From: CAYUIS01 sp964444825
GTDB lineage: Bacteria; Chloroflexota; Anaerolineae; B4-G1
DNA: 26,814 nucleotides
Direction of reading: 5' to 3'
Assembly: GCA_964444825.1 (NCBI GenBank)
Contig: CAYUIS010000064.1
Coordinates: 1-26,814 of the forward strand
The translations under genes and the position numbers were made by a program. The notes under the pieces are model-generated. The model was not told the origin of the DNA and made no database searches. It saw nothing but the letters and a program-made list of their open reading frames with translations. Positions 15,390 to 24,424 of the stretch are shown one piece after another. Each line of letters begins with the position of its first letter. Position 1 is the first letter of the stretch.

Positions 15390-16616
15390 GTGACCACCAA
15401 AGTGCAGCGGCGCGGGTTGAACGAGTGGCTTGTCTCGAGTGCTGGCAGCACGCCGATCTTGGCGATCCTGTTTCTCCATATGCTGCTGCTTGGGATGACC
15501 CAGCTTGTCGTGCCTTTGTACTCGCTGGCTCTCGGAGCTTCACAAGTTGCCTTGGGAGTCGTAGTCGGCGCTTTCGGCGTTGCAGGGATACTACTATCAA
15601 TCCTCAGCGGTGTTCTGTCCGACTATCTAGGACGACGACAGATGATCTCTGTCTCTTTTGTGTTCTGGATAGGGGCTGGTGCGGTGAGCCTGTTAGCCCC
15701 TCCGTTTCTATGGCTGGTGTGTGGTCAGATACTGGTAGGTGTAGCAGACCTCTGTCTGTGGGTTGCCGCGATGACCTATTTGACCGAAATTGCTCCGCAA
15801 GGCAAACCTGTTAAACTTCTGAGCTTGGGCACTGGTATGATGGGATTGGGGTTGATGGTCGGCCCAGCCGTCGGTGGTCTTGTTGGTCGGTACCTGATTG
15901 TGGGTATCCAACCAGCCTTCATATTGGTCGTTCTGCTTGGGATACTGGGATTGATTCTCTCCCACAGACTGCCAAGCACAAGGCTCGCATTTGTGGAACG
16001 AGGTGCGTTTCTCAAACAGCTTCATCTGTCCCATCGCGATGCCATTATGCTCGTTCGAAGAAGCCGGCCTGTACGTATGGCTATGTTGGTTATGATGCTG
16101 GGAACGGCGAGTTGGATGGCAGTCGGGCGTTCCTTCTATCTGACGTACTTGAACCACCTGGGGTTCTCCACAGAGGTCATAGGTCTGCTGACTACACTCA
16201 GAGCAAGCGCGATGACGCTAGCGCAATTTGGTTTTGCTTTCGTGGCCAACTATCTAGGGACGATCGTAACCACTCTGGCAGGCCTGGCTGTCGGAGGTCT
16301 GGCTCTGATGTTGACCCCCTTCTTGACCACGGCTCCAGTCCTGGCGCTGGTTGGGTGTGTTGGAAGTGGCGCGGACCGGCTGCGCAGCCCTGGAATGTTC
16401 ACGATGGTCGCCGAAGGCACTGATCAAGAAAGCCGGGCACTGGCTGTCGCGCTGCTCAACGTGGCGTGGGCGACCACACAAACGGGACTCCCTCCCCTCC
16501 TTGGGATGATCGTTGAGAGAACCACCCTTTCGGTGTCGTTCTTGCTTGTTGGGCCTCTTGTGGCTATCTTTTCAATCGTGCTATACGTATGGAACCGGCG
16601 AGTAGAGGTGGGGTAA
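15390..16616 (+). CDS. Major facilitator superfamily transporter
   Basis: A 408-residue membrane protein with about 12 predicted hydrophobic helices. MFS motif A is seen between helices 2 and 3 as GVLSDYLGRRQ (74-84), and helix-rich glycine segments such as GLMVGPAVGGLVG follow. The start is GTG at 15390, with a weak ribosome site 28 nt after the racemase-like gene. Substrate and direction cannot be inferred; it could export an end product or import a co-substrate. By eye its base composition is less GC-rich than that of its neighbours, which may hint at a different origin. Confidence 0.88.
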   Translation: MTTKVQRRGLNEWLVSSAGSTPILAILFLHMLLLGMTQLVVPLYSLALGASQVALGVVVGAFGVAGILLSILSGVLSDYLGRRQMISVSFVFWIGAGAVSLLAPPFLWLVCGQILVGVADLCLWVAAMTYLTEIAPQGKPVKLLSLGTGMMGLGLMVGPAVGGLVGRYLIVGIQPAFILVVLLGILGLILSHRLPSTRLAFVERGAFLKQLHLSHRDAIMLVRRSRPVRMAMLVMMLGTASWMAVGRSFYLTYLNHLGFSTEVIGLLTTLRASAMTLAQFGFAFVANYLGTIVTTLAGLAVGGLALMLTPFLTTAPVLALVGCVGSGADRLRSPGMFTMVAEGTDQESRALAVALLNVAWATTQTGLPPLLGMIVERTTLSVSFLLVGPLVAIFSIVLYVWNRRVEVG

Positions 16617-16620
16617 CCCT

Positions 16621-17649
16621 GTGTCGTTGACTAGTACAGATATGGGAGAAAACATGACGCTTGTGGATGAGTTTATGCTCAGCTTTGGTGTTTGGGAGGA
16701 GGCGTGGCCCTATATCCACATGATCGTGGATGAACAAGAGATGGAACTTGTTGTTGGGATGCAAGGCCGGTCGATGACGGTGAGCCAGGTGGCCGAGATT
16801 CTCCGAACTAGCGTCGAGCAGACAGCCGATTTTCTCCAACGATGCTATTCTCGTTGTATCGTAAACAAATCGGTCGAGGGAGGCGTCACACGTTATATTG
16901 CCGCCGGCTTTGCTGCACGGCTGGATCACTTTGCCAAGTACGAGAACTGGGACGATATACCGGCCCACGCCCGGAAGACGATCGATCGCCGCTTTCTGGA
17001 CGAGTTTATCTCCAAGCACCGGTCGAATGTGCAACGAAAAATGCAGGGACTGACGTCCGAGAATATGCTGCCCAACGACACGGTGCTGTTGCTGGGTGAA
17101 GTCGAGGAGATGATTGAGGCTGCCGCCGAAATCGTCGTTCAGCCGTGTGATTGCCGGCGGCTGGGCCAGAACTGCGATCGCCCGGTAGAGGTCTGCATCT
17201 GGCTGGACGAAGGCGCTCGCGCGGTCCTGGATCGAGGACACGGGCGCAGGCTGACCAAAGAGGAAGCCAAGGATCTCGTGCGCTGGGCCGACAGGAAAGG
17301 ACTGATGCACACCGCCGACAGCGAATGGCACGAACGTGGTCTCCACGCGATCTGCAACTGCTGTGCCTGCGACTGTTATCCTTTCAGGGCGGCTCAGGAG
17401 TTGAACAGCAAGGGGGTCTGGCCCAGGAGCCGATATGTCGCGGTCTATGATCAGGAGCGCTGCAACTTGTGTGGGACGTGCGTCCGGCGATGCCATTTTG
17501 CCGCCTTCTATCACGATGATTCTGTGGTCGACGTAGGTGGCAAGCTGAGGAAGGGTGTCTGCTTTAACCCTGATGCGTGCTGGGGTTGTGGCCTGTGTGT
17601 GAGTACCTGTCCCGAAGGAGCTATCGCGATGAGGCAGTTGGGAGGCTGA
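16621..17649 (+). CDS. Cysteine-rich 2x[4Fe-4S] ferredoxin-type protein
   Basis: A 342-residue protein. The N-terminal half (about 15-150) is helical and includes a winged-helix-like stretch (MTVSQVAEILRTSVEQTADF). Two further cysteine groups follow, CDCRR...C...C (176, 178, 185, 192) and CNCCAC.C (245-252), and the C-terminus has two classical 4Fe-4S motifs: C281, C284, C287, C291 and C320, C323, C326, C330. It therefore looks like an electron carrier with possible additional cluster sites. It lacks the ATPase domain of RamA/RACo activators. In this locus it may feed electrons to the corrinoid protein or take them from the Mo-hydroxylase; this is inference. The GTG at 16621 is 4 nt after the MFS stop; ATG at 16654 with GGGAGA upstream is an alternative start. 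Confidence 0.82.
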   Translation: MSLTSTDMGENMTLVDEFMLSFGVWEEAWPYIHMIVDEQEMELVVGMQGRSMTVSQVAEILRTSVEQTADFLQRCYSRCIVNKSVEGGVTRYIAAGFAARLDHFAKYENWDDIPAHARKTIDRRFLDEFISKHRSNVQRKMQGLTSENMLPNDTVLLLGEVEEMIEAAAEIVVQPCDCRRLGQNCDRPVEVCIWLDEGARAVLDRGHGRRLTKEEAKDLVRWADRKGLMHTADSEWHERGLHAICNCCACDCYPFRAAQELNSKGVWPRSRYVAVYDQERCNLCGTCVRRCHFAAFYHDDSVVDVGGKLRKGVCFNPDACWGCGLCVSTCPEGAIAMRQLGG

Positions 17650-17704
17650 TAGGGACCTTGCTGTGAGCGTGCCGATGGTCCTCGAATAGGAAGGAGATGC
17701 ACAA

Positions 17705-18733
17705 ATGAAAGCTGTTCGTTTGGTTCAAGTTGGCCAGCCGTTGGAATCAAAGGAGATTCCCGTGCCGCCCGTCGGCCCCCGAGATGCTCTGGTGCGGATC
17801 AAGGCTGCGGGTATCTGTCATTCAGACGTCCACTATCGGGCTGGAACCTCACCAGCGGAGCCACTCCCGCTGACCCTCGGCCACGAGATCGCCGGAATAG
17901 TCGAGCAAGTGGGGGCAGAGGTCGCGACCGTCCAGGTTGGCGACCGGGTGTGTCTGCACTATATGATCACCTGCGGCGACTGTGCGTATTGTTGTGTGGG
18001 CAGCGAGCAGTTCTGCACCTCCGGCCAGATGCTGGGCAAGAACCGAGATGGCGGCTATGCCGAATACATCAGTGTGCCAGCGCGGAATGCCTTTCCCCTG
18101 CCTGACGAAATCCCCTTTGAACATGGTGCGATCATGATGTGTTCCTCATCCACCTCGTTCCACGCTTTGCGGAAGGGGCGGGTCACAGCTGGGGACTCGG
18201 TCGCCGTATTTGGCGTCGGTGGATTGGGAATGTCCGCCGTGCAGTTAGCCGGGGCTTTTGGTGCGTTGGACGTGTACGCAGTGGATATCGACGCCGACAA
18301 GCTGCGCATGGCCGAGGGATTCGGTGCTATCCCAGTTGACGCATCAAGAACCGATCCGGTGGCCGAGATCAGGCGGCTGACCGGAGGTCGTGGTGTGGAC
18401 GTCGCCCTGGAGATGATCGGCCTCTCGTTGACGGTGCGACAGGCGATAGAATCACTGGCTGTCTTTGGGCGCGCGGTCATGGTTGGGCTCACCGACAAGA
18501 CCACCGAGATCGAGACCTACCGCGAGTTTATCTGTCGAGAGGCTGAGATCATCGGCTCGGCCGATCACCTGGCACACGAATTGCCCACGCTGATCGAGTT
18601 AGTGCGGCGGGGTGCGCTGGACCTCTCACAGGTGGTCACGGATACGGTGCCCCTGGACGCCGAAAAGATCAACGCCGCGATGGACCGTATCGAGAGCTTT
18701 GGCAGCGGCGTGCGCGTCGTGATCACGCCCTGA
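17705..18733 (+). CDS. Zinc-dependent alcohol dehydrogenase (medium-chain family)
   Basis: A 342-residue NAD(P)-dependent oxidoreductase of normal length. The catalytic zinc ligands are C38 (ICHSD), H60-E61 (GHE) and probably a residue near 150; the structural-zinc cysteines C90, C93, C96 and C104 are all present. The nucleotide-binding motif GVGGLG follows in the Rossmann fold, with acidic residues after VYAVDID suggesting NAD+ preference. The reaction is oxidation of an alcohol or reduction of an aldehyde; the substrate is unknown, possibly a hydroxylated or aldehyde intermediate linked to the Mo-enzyme downstream. AAGGAGATG precedes the ATG, and the next gene follows after 25 nt. Confidence 0.93.
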   Translation: MKAVRLVQVGQPLESKEIPVPPVGPRDALVRIKAAGICHSDVHYRAGTSPAEPLPLTLGHEIAGIVEQVGAEVATVQVGDRVCLHYMITCGDCAYCCVGSEQFCTSGQMLGKNRDGGYAEYISVPARNAFPLPDEIPFEHGAIMMCSSSTSFHALRKGRVTAGDSVAVFGVGGLGMSAVQLAGAFGALDVYAVDIDADKLRMAEGFGAIPVDASRTDPVAEIRRLTGGRGVDVALEMIGLSLTVRQAIESLAVFGRAVMVGLTDKTTEIETYREFICREAEIIGSADHLAHELPTLIELVRRGALDLSQVVTDTVPLDAEKINAAMDRIESFGSGVRVVITP

Positions 18734-18758
18734 GCGCCAAATTCAGGGTGACATATAT

Positions 18759-20153
18759 ATGGCCCGTATTGATCGCGTTCTCGCCATACCCGCCTCCGGC
18801 GGGTACTACACCGAGGATCTGGCCGCCCTCCAGTCCGGTTCCATCCATCTGCCCGAGCGATACACCGCTGCTCCGGTGACGGATGGCTTCCGGGCAGTCC
18901 GTGAGGTAGCCGAGGCCGTCTCTGTGGGTTTGGTGCTGGATAGCGGCGACGTGGCGTGGGGGGACTGCGTGGCTGTGGCCTACAGCGGCAAGGCCGGCCG
19001 TGACCCGGTCTTTCGCGCCAAGGACGGCATAGCCACGATCCAGCAGGTGGTGTCTCCGGCGCTCCAGGGTTGCCAGATCACGACCTTCCGCCAACTCGCC
19101 GAGGGAGTGGACGGCTTGATCGAATCGGTGGCGGTCGCCAAACCGGTATCCCGGCCGAGGGGAATGACTCGGCGCGATCTGTTGGCAGCGCCGGTCCGCC
19201 TATGGCGGAGGGCTCAAAGGCCAGAGGAAGAGAAAGGCCCGCCTGTGGAGTGGATCACTGTGGAGCGTCGGCTGCACACCGCTGTCCGGTATGGCGTCAG
19301 CCAGGCGCTGCTAAGGGCGGTCGCCTTGACACGGGGTGTGACGATGGCCGAGGTGGTCGCTGAAGAGTGGAATCTTCCGCAACCTGACGCGCCGGTGCCC
19401 ATCCACGCTCAGTCGGGAGGCGAGCGGTATCACAACGCGGACAAGATGATCGCCCGCCGCGTGGCCTCGCTGCCCCACGCCCTGGTGGATGACATCCCGC
19501 AGCAGCTCGGCGAGGACGGCGTCAAACTGACGCAGTACGTGCGCTGGCTCAAAGGGCGCATCCAGGAGCTGGGGGACTCTGATTACCATCCTACCATCCA
19601 CCTGGACGTGCACGGTGGGCTGGGAGTGATCTTTGAGAACAATCTGGGCCGTGTTCTGGGACATCTCTACGCCCTGGAGTTGGCTGCGCAGCCCTATTCG
19701 CTGCGGGTCGAGTGCCCGGTGATGATGGAGAGCCGACAGGCTCAGATTGAGGCGATGAAGACGTTACGCGAGTACGTGCGCTCGCGCAAGATGAAAGTGC
19801 AAATCGTGGCTGACGAGTGGGCTAATACTTTGGATGACATCTCGGCGTTTGTGGATGCTCAAGCCGCCGACATGGTTCAGATCAAAATGCCCGACTTGGG
19901 CAGCGTGCACAACTCGGTCGAGGCGGTGCTGGCCTGCAAGCCGGGAGAGGTAGGAGCGTTCCTGGGCGGCAGTTGTTGCGAGACGGACCTTTCGGCCAAG
20001 GTGGCAGTGCACGTCGCCCTGGCTACCCGACCGGACATGATGATGGCCAAGCCAGGCATGGGGGTGGACGAGGGCGTCATGCTGGTGCAGAACGAAATGT
20101 CCCGCACGCTGGCTACCATTCAAGCATTTGGCCATGGTGTTGTCCAAGACTAG
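18759..20153 (+). CDS. Methylaspartate ammonia-lyase, with an internal insertion
   Basis: A 464-residue enolase-superfamily enzyme that reversibly removes ammonia from 3-methylaspartate to give mesaconate. Key residues of the Clostridium/Citrobacter enzymes have counterparts at a constant offset of 45-46: H240 (LPHAL), D283 (HLDVHG), E318 (RVECP), D352 (VADEW), Q374 and the catalytic base K376 (VQIKMPDLG). WGDCVAVAYSGKAGRDP (67-83), RLHTAVRYG and AKPGMGVDEGVM are also diagnostic. It is about 50 residues longer than the usual 413, because of a basic, proline-containing insertion around residues 122-165. No glutamate mutase genes are present here, so the substrate may be a related aspartate derivative rather than glutamate-derived 3-methylaspartate. 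The stop is TAG. Confidence 0.92.
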   Translation: MARIDRVLAIPASGGYYTEDLAALQSGSIHLPERYTAAPVTDGFRAVREVAEAVSVGLVLDSGDVAWGDCVAVAYSGKAGRDPVFRAKDGIATIQQVVSPALQGCQITTFRQLAEGVDGLIESVAVAKPVSRPRGMTRRDLLAAPVRLWRRAQRPEEEKGPPVEWITVERRLHTAVRYGVSQALLRAVALTRGVTMAEVVAEEWNLPQPDAPVPIHAQSGGERYHNADKMIARRVASLPHALVDDIPQQLGEDGVKLTQYVRWLKGRIQELGDSDYHPTIHLDVHGGLGVIFENNLGRVLGHLYALELAAQPYSLRVECPVMMESRQAQIEAMKTLREYVRSRKMKVQIVADEWANTLDDISAFVDAQAADMVQIKMPDLGSVHNSVEAVLACKPGEVGAFLGGSCCETDLSAKVAVHVALATRPDMMMAKPGMGVDEGVMLVQNEMSRTLATIQAFGHGVVQD

Positions 20154-20170
20154 TTTATGGGAGGAGATTT

Positions 20171-21619
20171 GTGGACATCAACTACTATGCCCATCAGACA
20201 CCGCAATTCCGTGTCCTATCTGATCAGCAGATCGAAAAAGTCTACCAGGCAGCGCTAGAGTGTTTGCACCGGACCGGCGTCAACGTGCTCAATGGAGAGG
20301 CGCGCGAGTTGTTGGATGCAGCCGGCGCGCAGGTGGATGGCGTGCGGGTACGTTTTCCACCGCACCTCATCCAGGATGGCGTGGCCGCCAATCCCCGCTC
20401 GTTCACCCTGTGGGGCCGCGATCCGACCCACCGGATGCAAATAGTGCCCGATCGGGTCTACTTTGGCCCAGGGCCTACGTGCACCTATTTCGTCGATCCG
20501 CAGACGGGCGAGCGACGCAAATCGCGCCGGGGTGATCCTGGTCTCACCGCTTTGGTCTGCGACGCCTTGGACAATGTCGATTACGTGATGGGTCTGGCGT
20601 TGATCGATGATGTTCATCATCGGTTGGCGCCGGTTTACGAGTTCGCCGAAATGGTGACCAACACCGGCAAACCGGTGCTCGCGTGGGCGTACAGTGTGGA
20701 GAATATGTCCGACATTTACCAGATCGCCCTGGCTGCCGCAGGTGGTGAAGAGGATTTCCGGGCGCGCCCATTCCTGGCGCTCTTTTCCACGTTCCATTCT
20801 CCGTTGCAGCACACCGACAATGAGCTATCCAGCGTGTTCTGGGCCGTCGAGCGCGGCCTGCCCATCATCTACATCGGCGGTGGCACTGCCGGGTTGACGT
20901 CACCGGTCACCGGCGCAGGTACATTAGTCATCTCCTTGGCCGGTGCATTGAGCGGACTGGCCATCATCCATCTCAAGCAGCGGGGGGCAGCGGTGTGTCT
21001 CGGAGGTGTGCCGCAGGCGGTGGACCTGCGCACGTGCCGACCAGCCTACGGAAGCCCTGAGATGAGCCTGTACAGCGCAGCCTTGTCCGATATCTTTCGT
21101 TACCTCGGTCTGCCCTTTATGGGGACGGCTGGGGCCTCTGAGGCCAAGGTGCTCGATCTGCAAGCCGCTGTTGAGAGCACGGTCCAGGTGATACTCTCAG
21201 GTCTCAGTGGGGCGACGCTGGTACACGACGTCGGCTTCCTGGATTGCGCTGAAATCGGATCGCTAGAGATGCTGGTGATGAACGATGAGATCATCGCTAT
21301 GGCCCGTCGCATTATGCGGGGGATAGAGATCAGCGACGATACCTTGATGCTGGATTTGATAGATCAGGTCGGACCGGGGGGAGGATTCCTGTCCGCCAGG
21401 GAGACAGCCAGGCGATGCCGGGAGGAGATCTGGTCGCCGACGTTGATGGATCGCAATGCGTGGGTGAACTGGGAGTCGGCCGGCGCGCAGGCGATGCAGG
21501 ACCGTATCAGGGGAAAGGTGGGGGAGATTCTGGCCAAGCACAAGCCTCTGCCGCTGCCAGAGGGCGCGGCGGAGAGGATTCAGGCTGTTCTGGAGACAGC
21601 CGAGGCGCGAGTGAAGTGA
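20171..21619 (+). CDS. MttB-family corrinoid methyltransferase (MttB-5)
   Basis: A 482-residue full-length family member. The frame is open further upstream into the lyase gene, but the GTG at 20171 with GGGAGGAG at 20159-20166 gives a protein of family length that begins MDINYYAHQTPQFRVLSDQQ. Family blocks are VYQAALECLHRTGVNVLNGE, YFGPGPTCTYFVDPQTGERR, GGGTAGLTSPVTGAGTLVIS, GTAGASEAKVLDLQAAVE and TLVHDVGFLDCAEIGSLEM. It has the HDVG motif like MttB-3 and MttB-6. After TGERRK the sequence SRRGDPGL departs from the usual acidic stretch (ATAEDI in MttB-3), without a length change. It lies 17 nt after the ammonia-lyase gene and 24 nt before the Mo-hydroxylase gene, well away from the corrinoid protein gene. 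Substrate unknown. Confidence 0.91.
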   Translation: MDINYYAHQTPQFRVLSDQQIEKVYQAALECLHRTGVNVLNGEARELLDAAGAQVDGVRVRFPPHLIQDGVAANPRSFTLWGRDPTHRMQIVPDRVYFGPGPTCTYFVDPQTGERRKSRRGDPGLTALVCDALDNVDYVMGLALIDDVHHRLAPVYEFAEMVTNTGKPVLAWAYSVENMSDIYQIALAAAGGEEDFRARPFLALFSTFHSPLQHTDNELSSVFWAVERGLPIIYIGGGTAGLTSPVTGAGTLVISLAGALSGLAIIHLKQRGAAVCLGGVPQAVDLRTCRPAYGSPEMSLYSAALSDIFRYLGLPFMGTAGASEAKVLDLQAAVESTVQVILSGLSGATLVHDVGFLDCAEIGSLEMLVMNDEIIAMARRIMRGIEISDDTLMLDLIDQVGPGGGFLSARETARRCREEIWSPTLMDRNAWVNWESAGAQAMQDRIRGKVGEILAKHKPLPLPEGAAERIQAVLETAEARVK

Positions 21620-21650
21620 GACGTAGAACGTGAAACGTGAGGCGTGAGAA
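21620..21650 (+). repeat. degenerate ACGTGAR mini-repeat
   Basis: The gap between MttB-5 and the hydroxylase gene consists of about four loose copies of a 7-bp unit (ACGTAGA, ACGTGAA, ACGTGAG, GCGTGAG). I associate similar low-complexity ACGTGA runs with Chloroflexota intergenic DNA; that is from memory and unchecked. Confidence 0.6.
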
Positions 21651-24424
21651 GCGGCGTGGAGATATCCTTCGTCCTTAACGGGCAGCCTGCTACCGTCCAG
21701 ACCGACCCGGTCAGGAATCTGCTGGACGTGCTGCGGGATGACCTGGGTCTGACCGGCACAAAGCGGGGTTGTGACTATGAGGGAGAATGCGGGGCCTGCA
21801 CGGTCCTGTTGGATGGTCAGCCGATACGTTCCTGCCTGACGCCAGTGGGAAAGATCGCCGGTCGCCGTGTCCTCACCATTGAGGGCCTGGGCGATCCGGA
21901 CGGCCTGCATCCGCTCCAATCGGCTTTTGTGGAAGCGGGCGCGGTCCAGTGCGGATACTGCACGCCCGGTATGATTTTGGCGGCCAAGGCGCTGCTCGAC
22001 CGGGAACCAGACCCCACGCGGGCGCAAATCGTCGAGGCACTGGACGGGAACCTGTGTCGCTGTACAGGCTACACCAGGATAACGGCCGCGGTGGAGTTGG
22101 CCGCTGCCCGTCTGCGGGGTGAGGGAAACCTGGATTCTCCGAGCAACCTGGTCTCGGAGCCAACTGTGGGTGGTCATGCTCTTCGCACCGATTCCATCGA
22201 AAAAGTCACGGGCCGTGCCAAGTACGTCGAAGATATCCGCATGCCGGATTTGCTGTATGCCCAGGTTCTTCGTAGCCCACATCACCACGCGCGCCTCCTC
22301 TCACTGGAGACCGAGCCAGCCGAGCGGCTGCCGGGTGTGGTGCGGATCGTAACCGCGGCCGATATACCAGGGTTGAACGGCTTTCCCGAGTACAGCCGGA
22401 ACGAGCCGGTGTTGACGCCTGTGGGCGATACGGTCAAGATGGTCGGTGCGCCCGTGGCCATGGTGGTGGCGGCCTCGCCCGAGCAAGCTCAGGCCGGGGT
22501 GGAAACAATCGTGGCCGAGTACGAGGTACTCCCCCACGCTTTCCGTGTGGAAGAAACGCTCCGCGAGGGTGCAGTGTCTATCTATGACGGGGGCAACGTA
22601 CTGACCACGCACAGGGTGGTTCACGGCGACCTGGAGGCCGCCTTTGCGGGATCGGACGTCGTCCTGGAGACTCGCTACCGTACGGCCTACTTGGAGCACG
22701 CTGCCCTGGAGCGCGAGGCGGCCCTGGGATACATCGACGAGCAAGGGCGAGTCACAGTCGTGGGCGGCACCCACGAGCCCCATTGGGCACAGGGATACAT
22801 CGCCGCCGTGCTAGCGCTGGAGCCGTCATCAGTGCGTGTGATCGTGCCTCCCACCGGCGGGTCCTTTGGCGGCAAACAGGATCCCTTGCCCCTCATAATG
22901 ACCGCCTTGATGACCTACCTGACGCGCCGGCCTGTTCGCCTGGCCTGCTCCCGCCGGGAGTCCTTTGACGCCTCGCCCAAGCGCCATCCCTACCGGGTGG
23001 ATCACAGGATTGGCGCGACCAGCGATGGACGGTTGACCGGTATCCAGGTCCGTATCGATGCCAATACCGGTGGTTATGACGCCCACGGTCAATACATATC
23101 AAACTTTGCTGTGATGGCCAGCGGCGGGGCCTACCGGTGGCAGGCCGTGGATGCCCACGCACGGTCGGTGTACACCAACGGACCCAAAAGCGGCCAGTTC
23201 CGGGGTTTCGGGATGGCTCAATCGACCTTTGCCGTGGAGTGTGCCCTGGATGAGTTGTGCCAGAGGCTGGCCCAGGACCCTCTAGAGTTCCGGCTGCGTA
23301 ACGCGCTGCGACAGGCTGATGTCACTTTTCTCGGATATCCAGCCGGGGAATCGCTGGGATATGTGGAGGTATTGGAGGCACTGCGCCCACGTTACCTGGC
23401 GCTCCAAAAAGAGGTGGTGGCGTTCAACGACACGGCGTGCTCGGACACGCTTCGTAAGGGTCTTGGTATGTCTGGGATGTGGTACCGCTTTGGGAAATCT
23501 GGGACGCTGCGGATCGAGGCGCATGCCGAACTGGGCGAGGACGGGCGGTTTGTCATCTATTGCTCCGCTCCCGATTATGGTCAGGGGACCAACACGGTCA
23601 TGAGCCAGTTGGCAGCCGAGGCCCTGGGGGTCCCTCGGGACAGCATCAACCTCGTGAACGCAGACACTGCTCTCACTCCTGACAGCAACATTCAGGGAGC
23701 CTCCCGCTCCACCTACTGGGTCGGGAACGCGGTCTGTCAGGCTGCGCAGAACATCAAAGGGGAGGTTCTAGGCATCGCTGCTGAGCTTTTGGATTGTCCT
23801 CCCGCCGATCTATCCCTCGATAGAGACCAGGTCTATTGCCCAAGCGAAGCGACGAGACCGGAAAAGTCCATCTCGCTGAGAGAAGTCGCCCAGGAGTTTG
23901 ATCGTATCGGCAAGTCCAGGCGAGTGATTGGACTGTTCGATCCTTCTCCCTTGTTTCCAATGGAGACCCGCCCGGAATACCTGCCCATGTTTGTCACGGG
24001 CGCCCACCTGGCTGAGGTTGTCGTACACTTGCGCACCGGTGTGGTGGAGGTCCCGCGTGTGGTGGCGGTACACGACGTCGGGCGGGCGATCAACCCGATC
24101 GATGCCCGGGGACAGATTGAGGGGGCGGTCGTGATGGGATTGGGCGCTGCTTTGATGGAGGAGGTCATACCGGGCCACAGTACCGGCTTTGGCGATTACT
24201 ACCTTCCCCCAGCCCGATCGATGCCCGAGATCGAGGTGATATTGGTGGAGGTGCCCAGCTTTCACGGCCCCTTTGGGGCCAAGGGCCTGGCGGAAGCGGC
24301 AATGCTGCCTTCGACGCCGGCGATCGTCAATGGGGTTTCCCGTGCCATCGGTGCGCGCGTGCGCGAGATACCGGCCACCCCAGAGCGCGTGTTGTGGCAC
24401 ATCAGCAGATCGACGGATGAGTGA
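21644..24424 (+). CDS. Xanthine dehydrogenase-family hydroxylase: fused [2Fe-2S] and molybdopterin subunit
   Basis: A 926-residue protein joining two subunits that are often separate. Residues 1-160 are the small iron-sulfur subunit, with a plant-ferredoxin cluster (C43, C49, C52, C64) and a second cluster (C103, C106, C138, C140; QCGYCTPG and CRCTGY). Residues about 175-926 are the molybdenum-cofactor subunit, with PTGGSFGGKQ, RGFGMAQSTFAVECALDEL, GQGTNTVMSQLAAEALG and the C-terminal block GAKGLAEAAM, which holds the expected catalytic Glu. Such enzymes hydroxylate a carbon of an N-heterocycle or oxidise an aldehyde using water. Substrate unknown. With the following FAD subunit it makes a complete enzyme. 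The start could be GTG 21644 or 21656; neither has a strong ribosome site. It overlaps the FAD gene by 4 bp. Confidence 0.95.
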   Translation: MRSGVEISFVLNGQPATVQTDPVRNLLDVLRDDLGLTGTKRGCDYEGECGACTVLLDGQPIRSCLTPVGKIAGRRVLTIEGLGDPDGLHPLQSAFVEAGAVQCGYCTPGMILAAKALLDREPDPTRAQIVEALDGNLCRCTGYTRITAAVELAAARLRGEGNLDSPSNLVSEPTVGGHALRTDSIEKVTGRAKYVEDIRMPDLLYAQVLRSPHHHARLLSLETEPAERLPGVVRIVTAADIPGLNGFPEYSRNEPVLTPVGDTVKMVGAPVAMVVAASPEQAQAGVETIVAEYEVLPHAFRVEETLREGAVSIYDGGNVLTTHRVVHGDLEAAFAGSDVVLETRYRTAYLEHAALEREAALGYIDEQGRVTVVGGTHEPHWAQGYIAAVLALEPSSVRVIVPPTGGSFGGKQDPLPLIMTALMTYLTRRPVRLACSRRESFDASPKRHPYRVDHRIGATSDGRLTGIQVRIDANTGGYDAHGQYISNFAVMASGGAYRWQAVDAHARSVYTNGPKSGQFRGFGMAQSTFAVECALDELCQRLAQDPLEFRLRNALRQADVTFLGYPAGESLGYVEVLEALRPRYLALQKEVVAFNDTACSDTLRKGLGMSGMWYRFGKSGTLRIEAHAELGEDGRFVIYCSAPDYGQGTNTVMSQLAAEALGVPRDSINLVNADTALTPDSNIQGASRSTYWVGNAVCQAAQNIKGEVLGIAAELLDCPPADLSLDRDQVYCPSEATRPEKSISLREVAQEFDRIGKSRRVIGLFDPSPLFPMETRPEYLPMFVTGAHLAEVVVHLRTGVVEVPRVVAVHDVGRAINPIDARGQIEGAVVMGLGAALMEEVIPGHSTGFGDYYLPPARSMPEIEVILVEVPSFHGPFGAKGLAEAAMLPSTPAIVNGVSRAIGARVREIPATPERVLWHISRSTDE

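Noticed and set aside
19973..20170. 66-residue N-terminal extension of MttB-5
   Set aside because: It overlaps the end of the ammonia-lyase gene, matches nothing in the family, and a good ribosome site precedes the GTG at 20171.
20515..20570. Possible compensated frameshift in MttB-5 (SRRGDPGL region)
   Set aside because: Aligned to MttB-3 the stretch has the same length, and other frames give no better family match, so it is treated as divergence.
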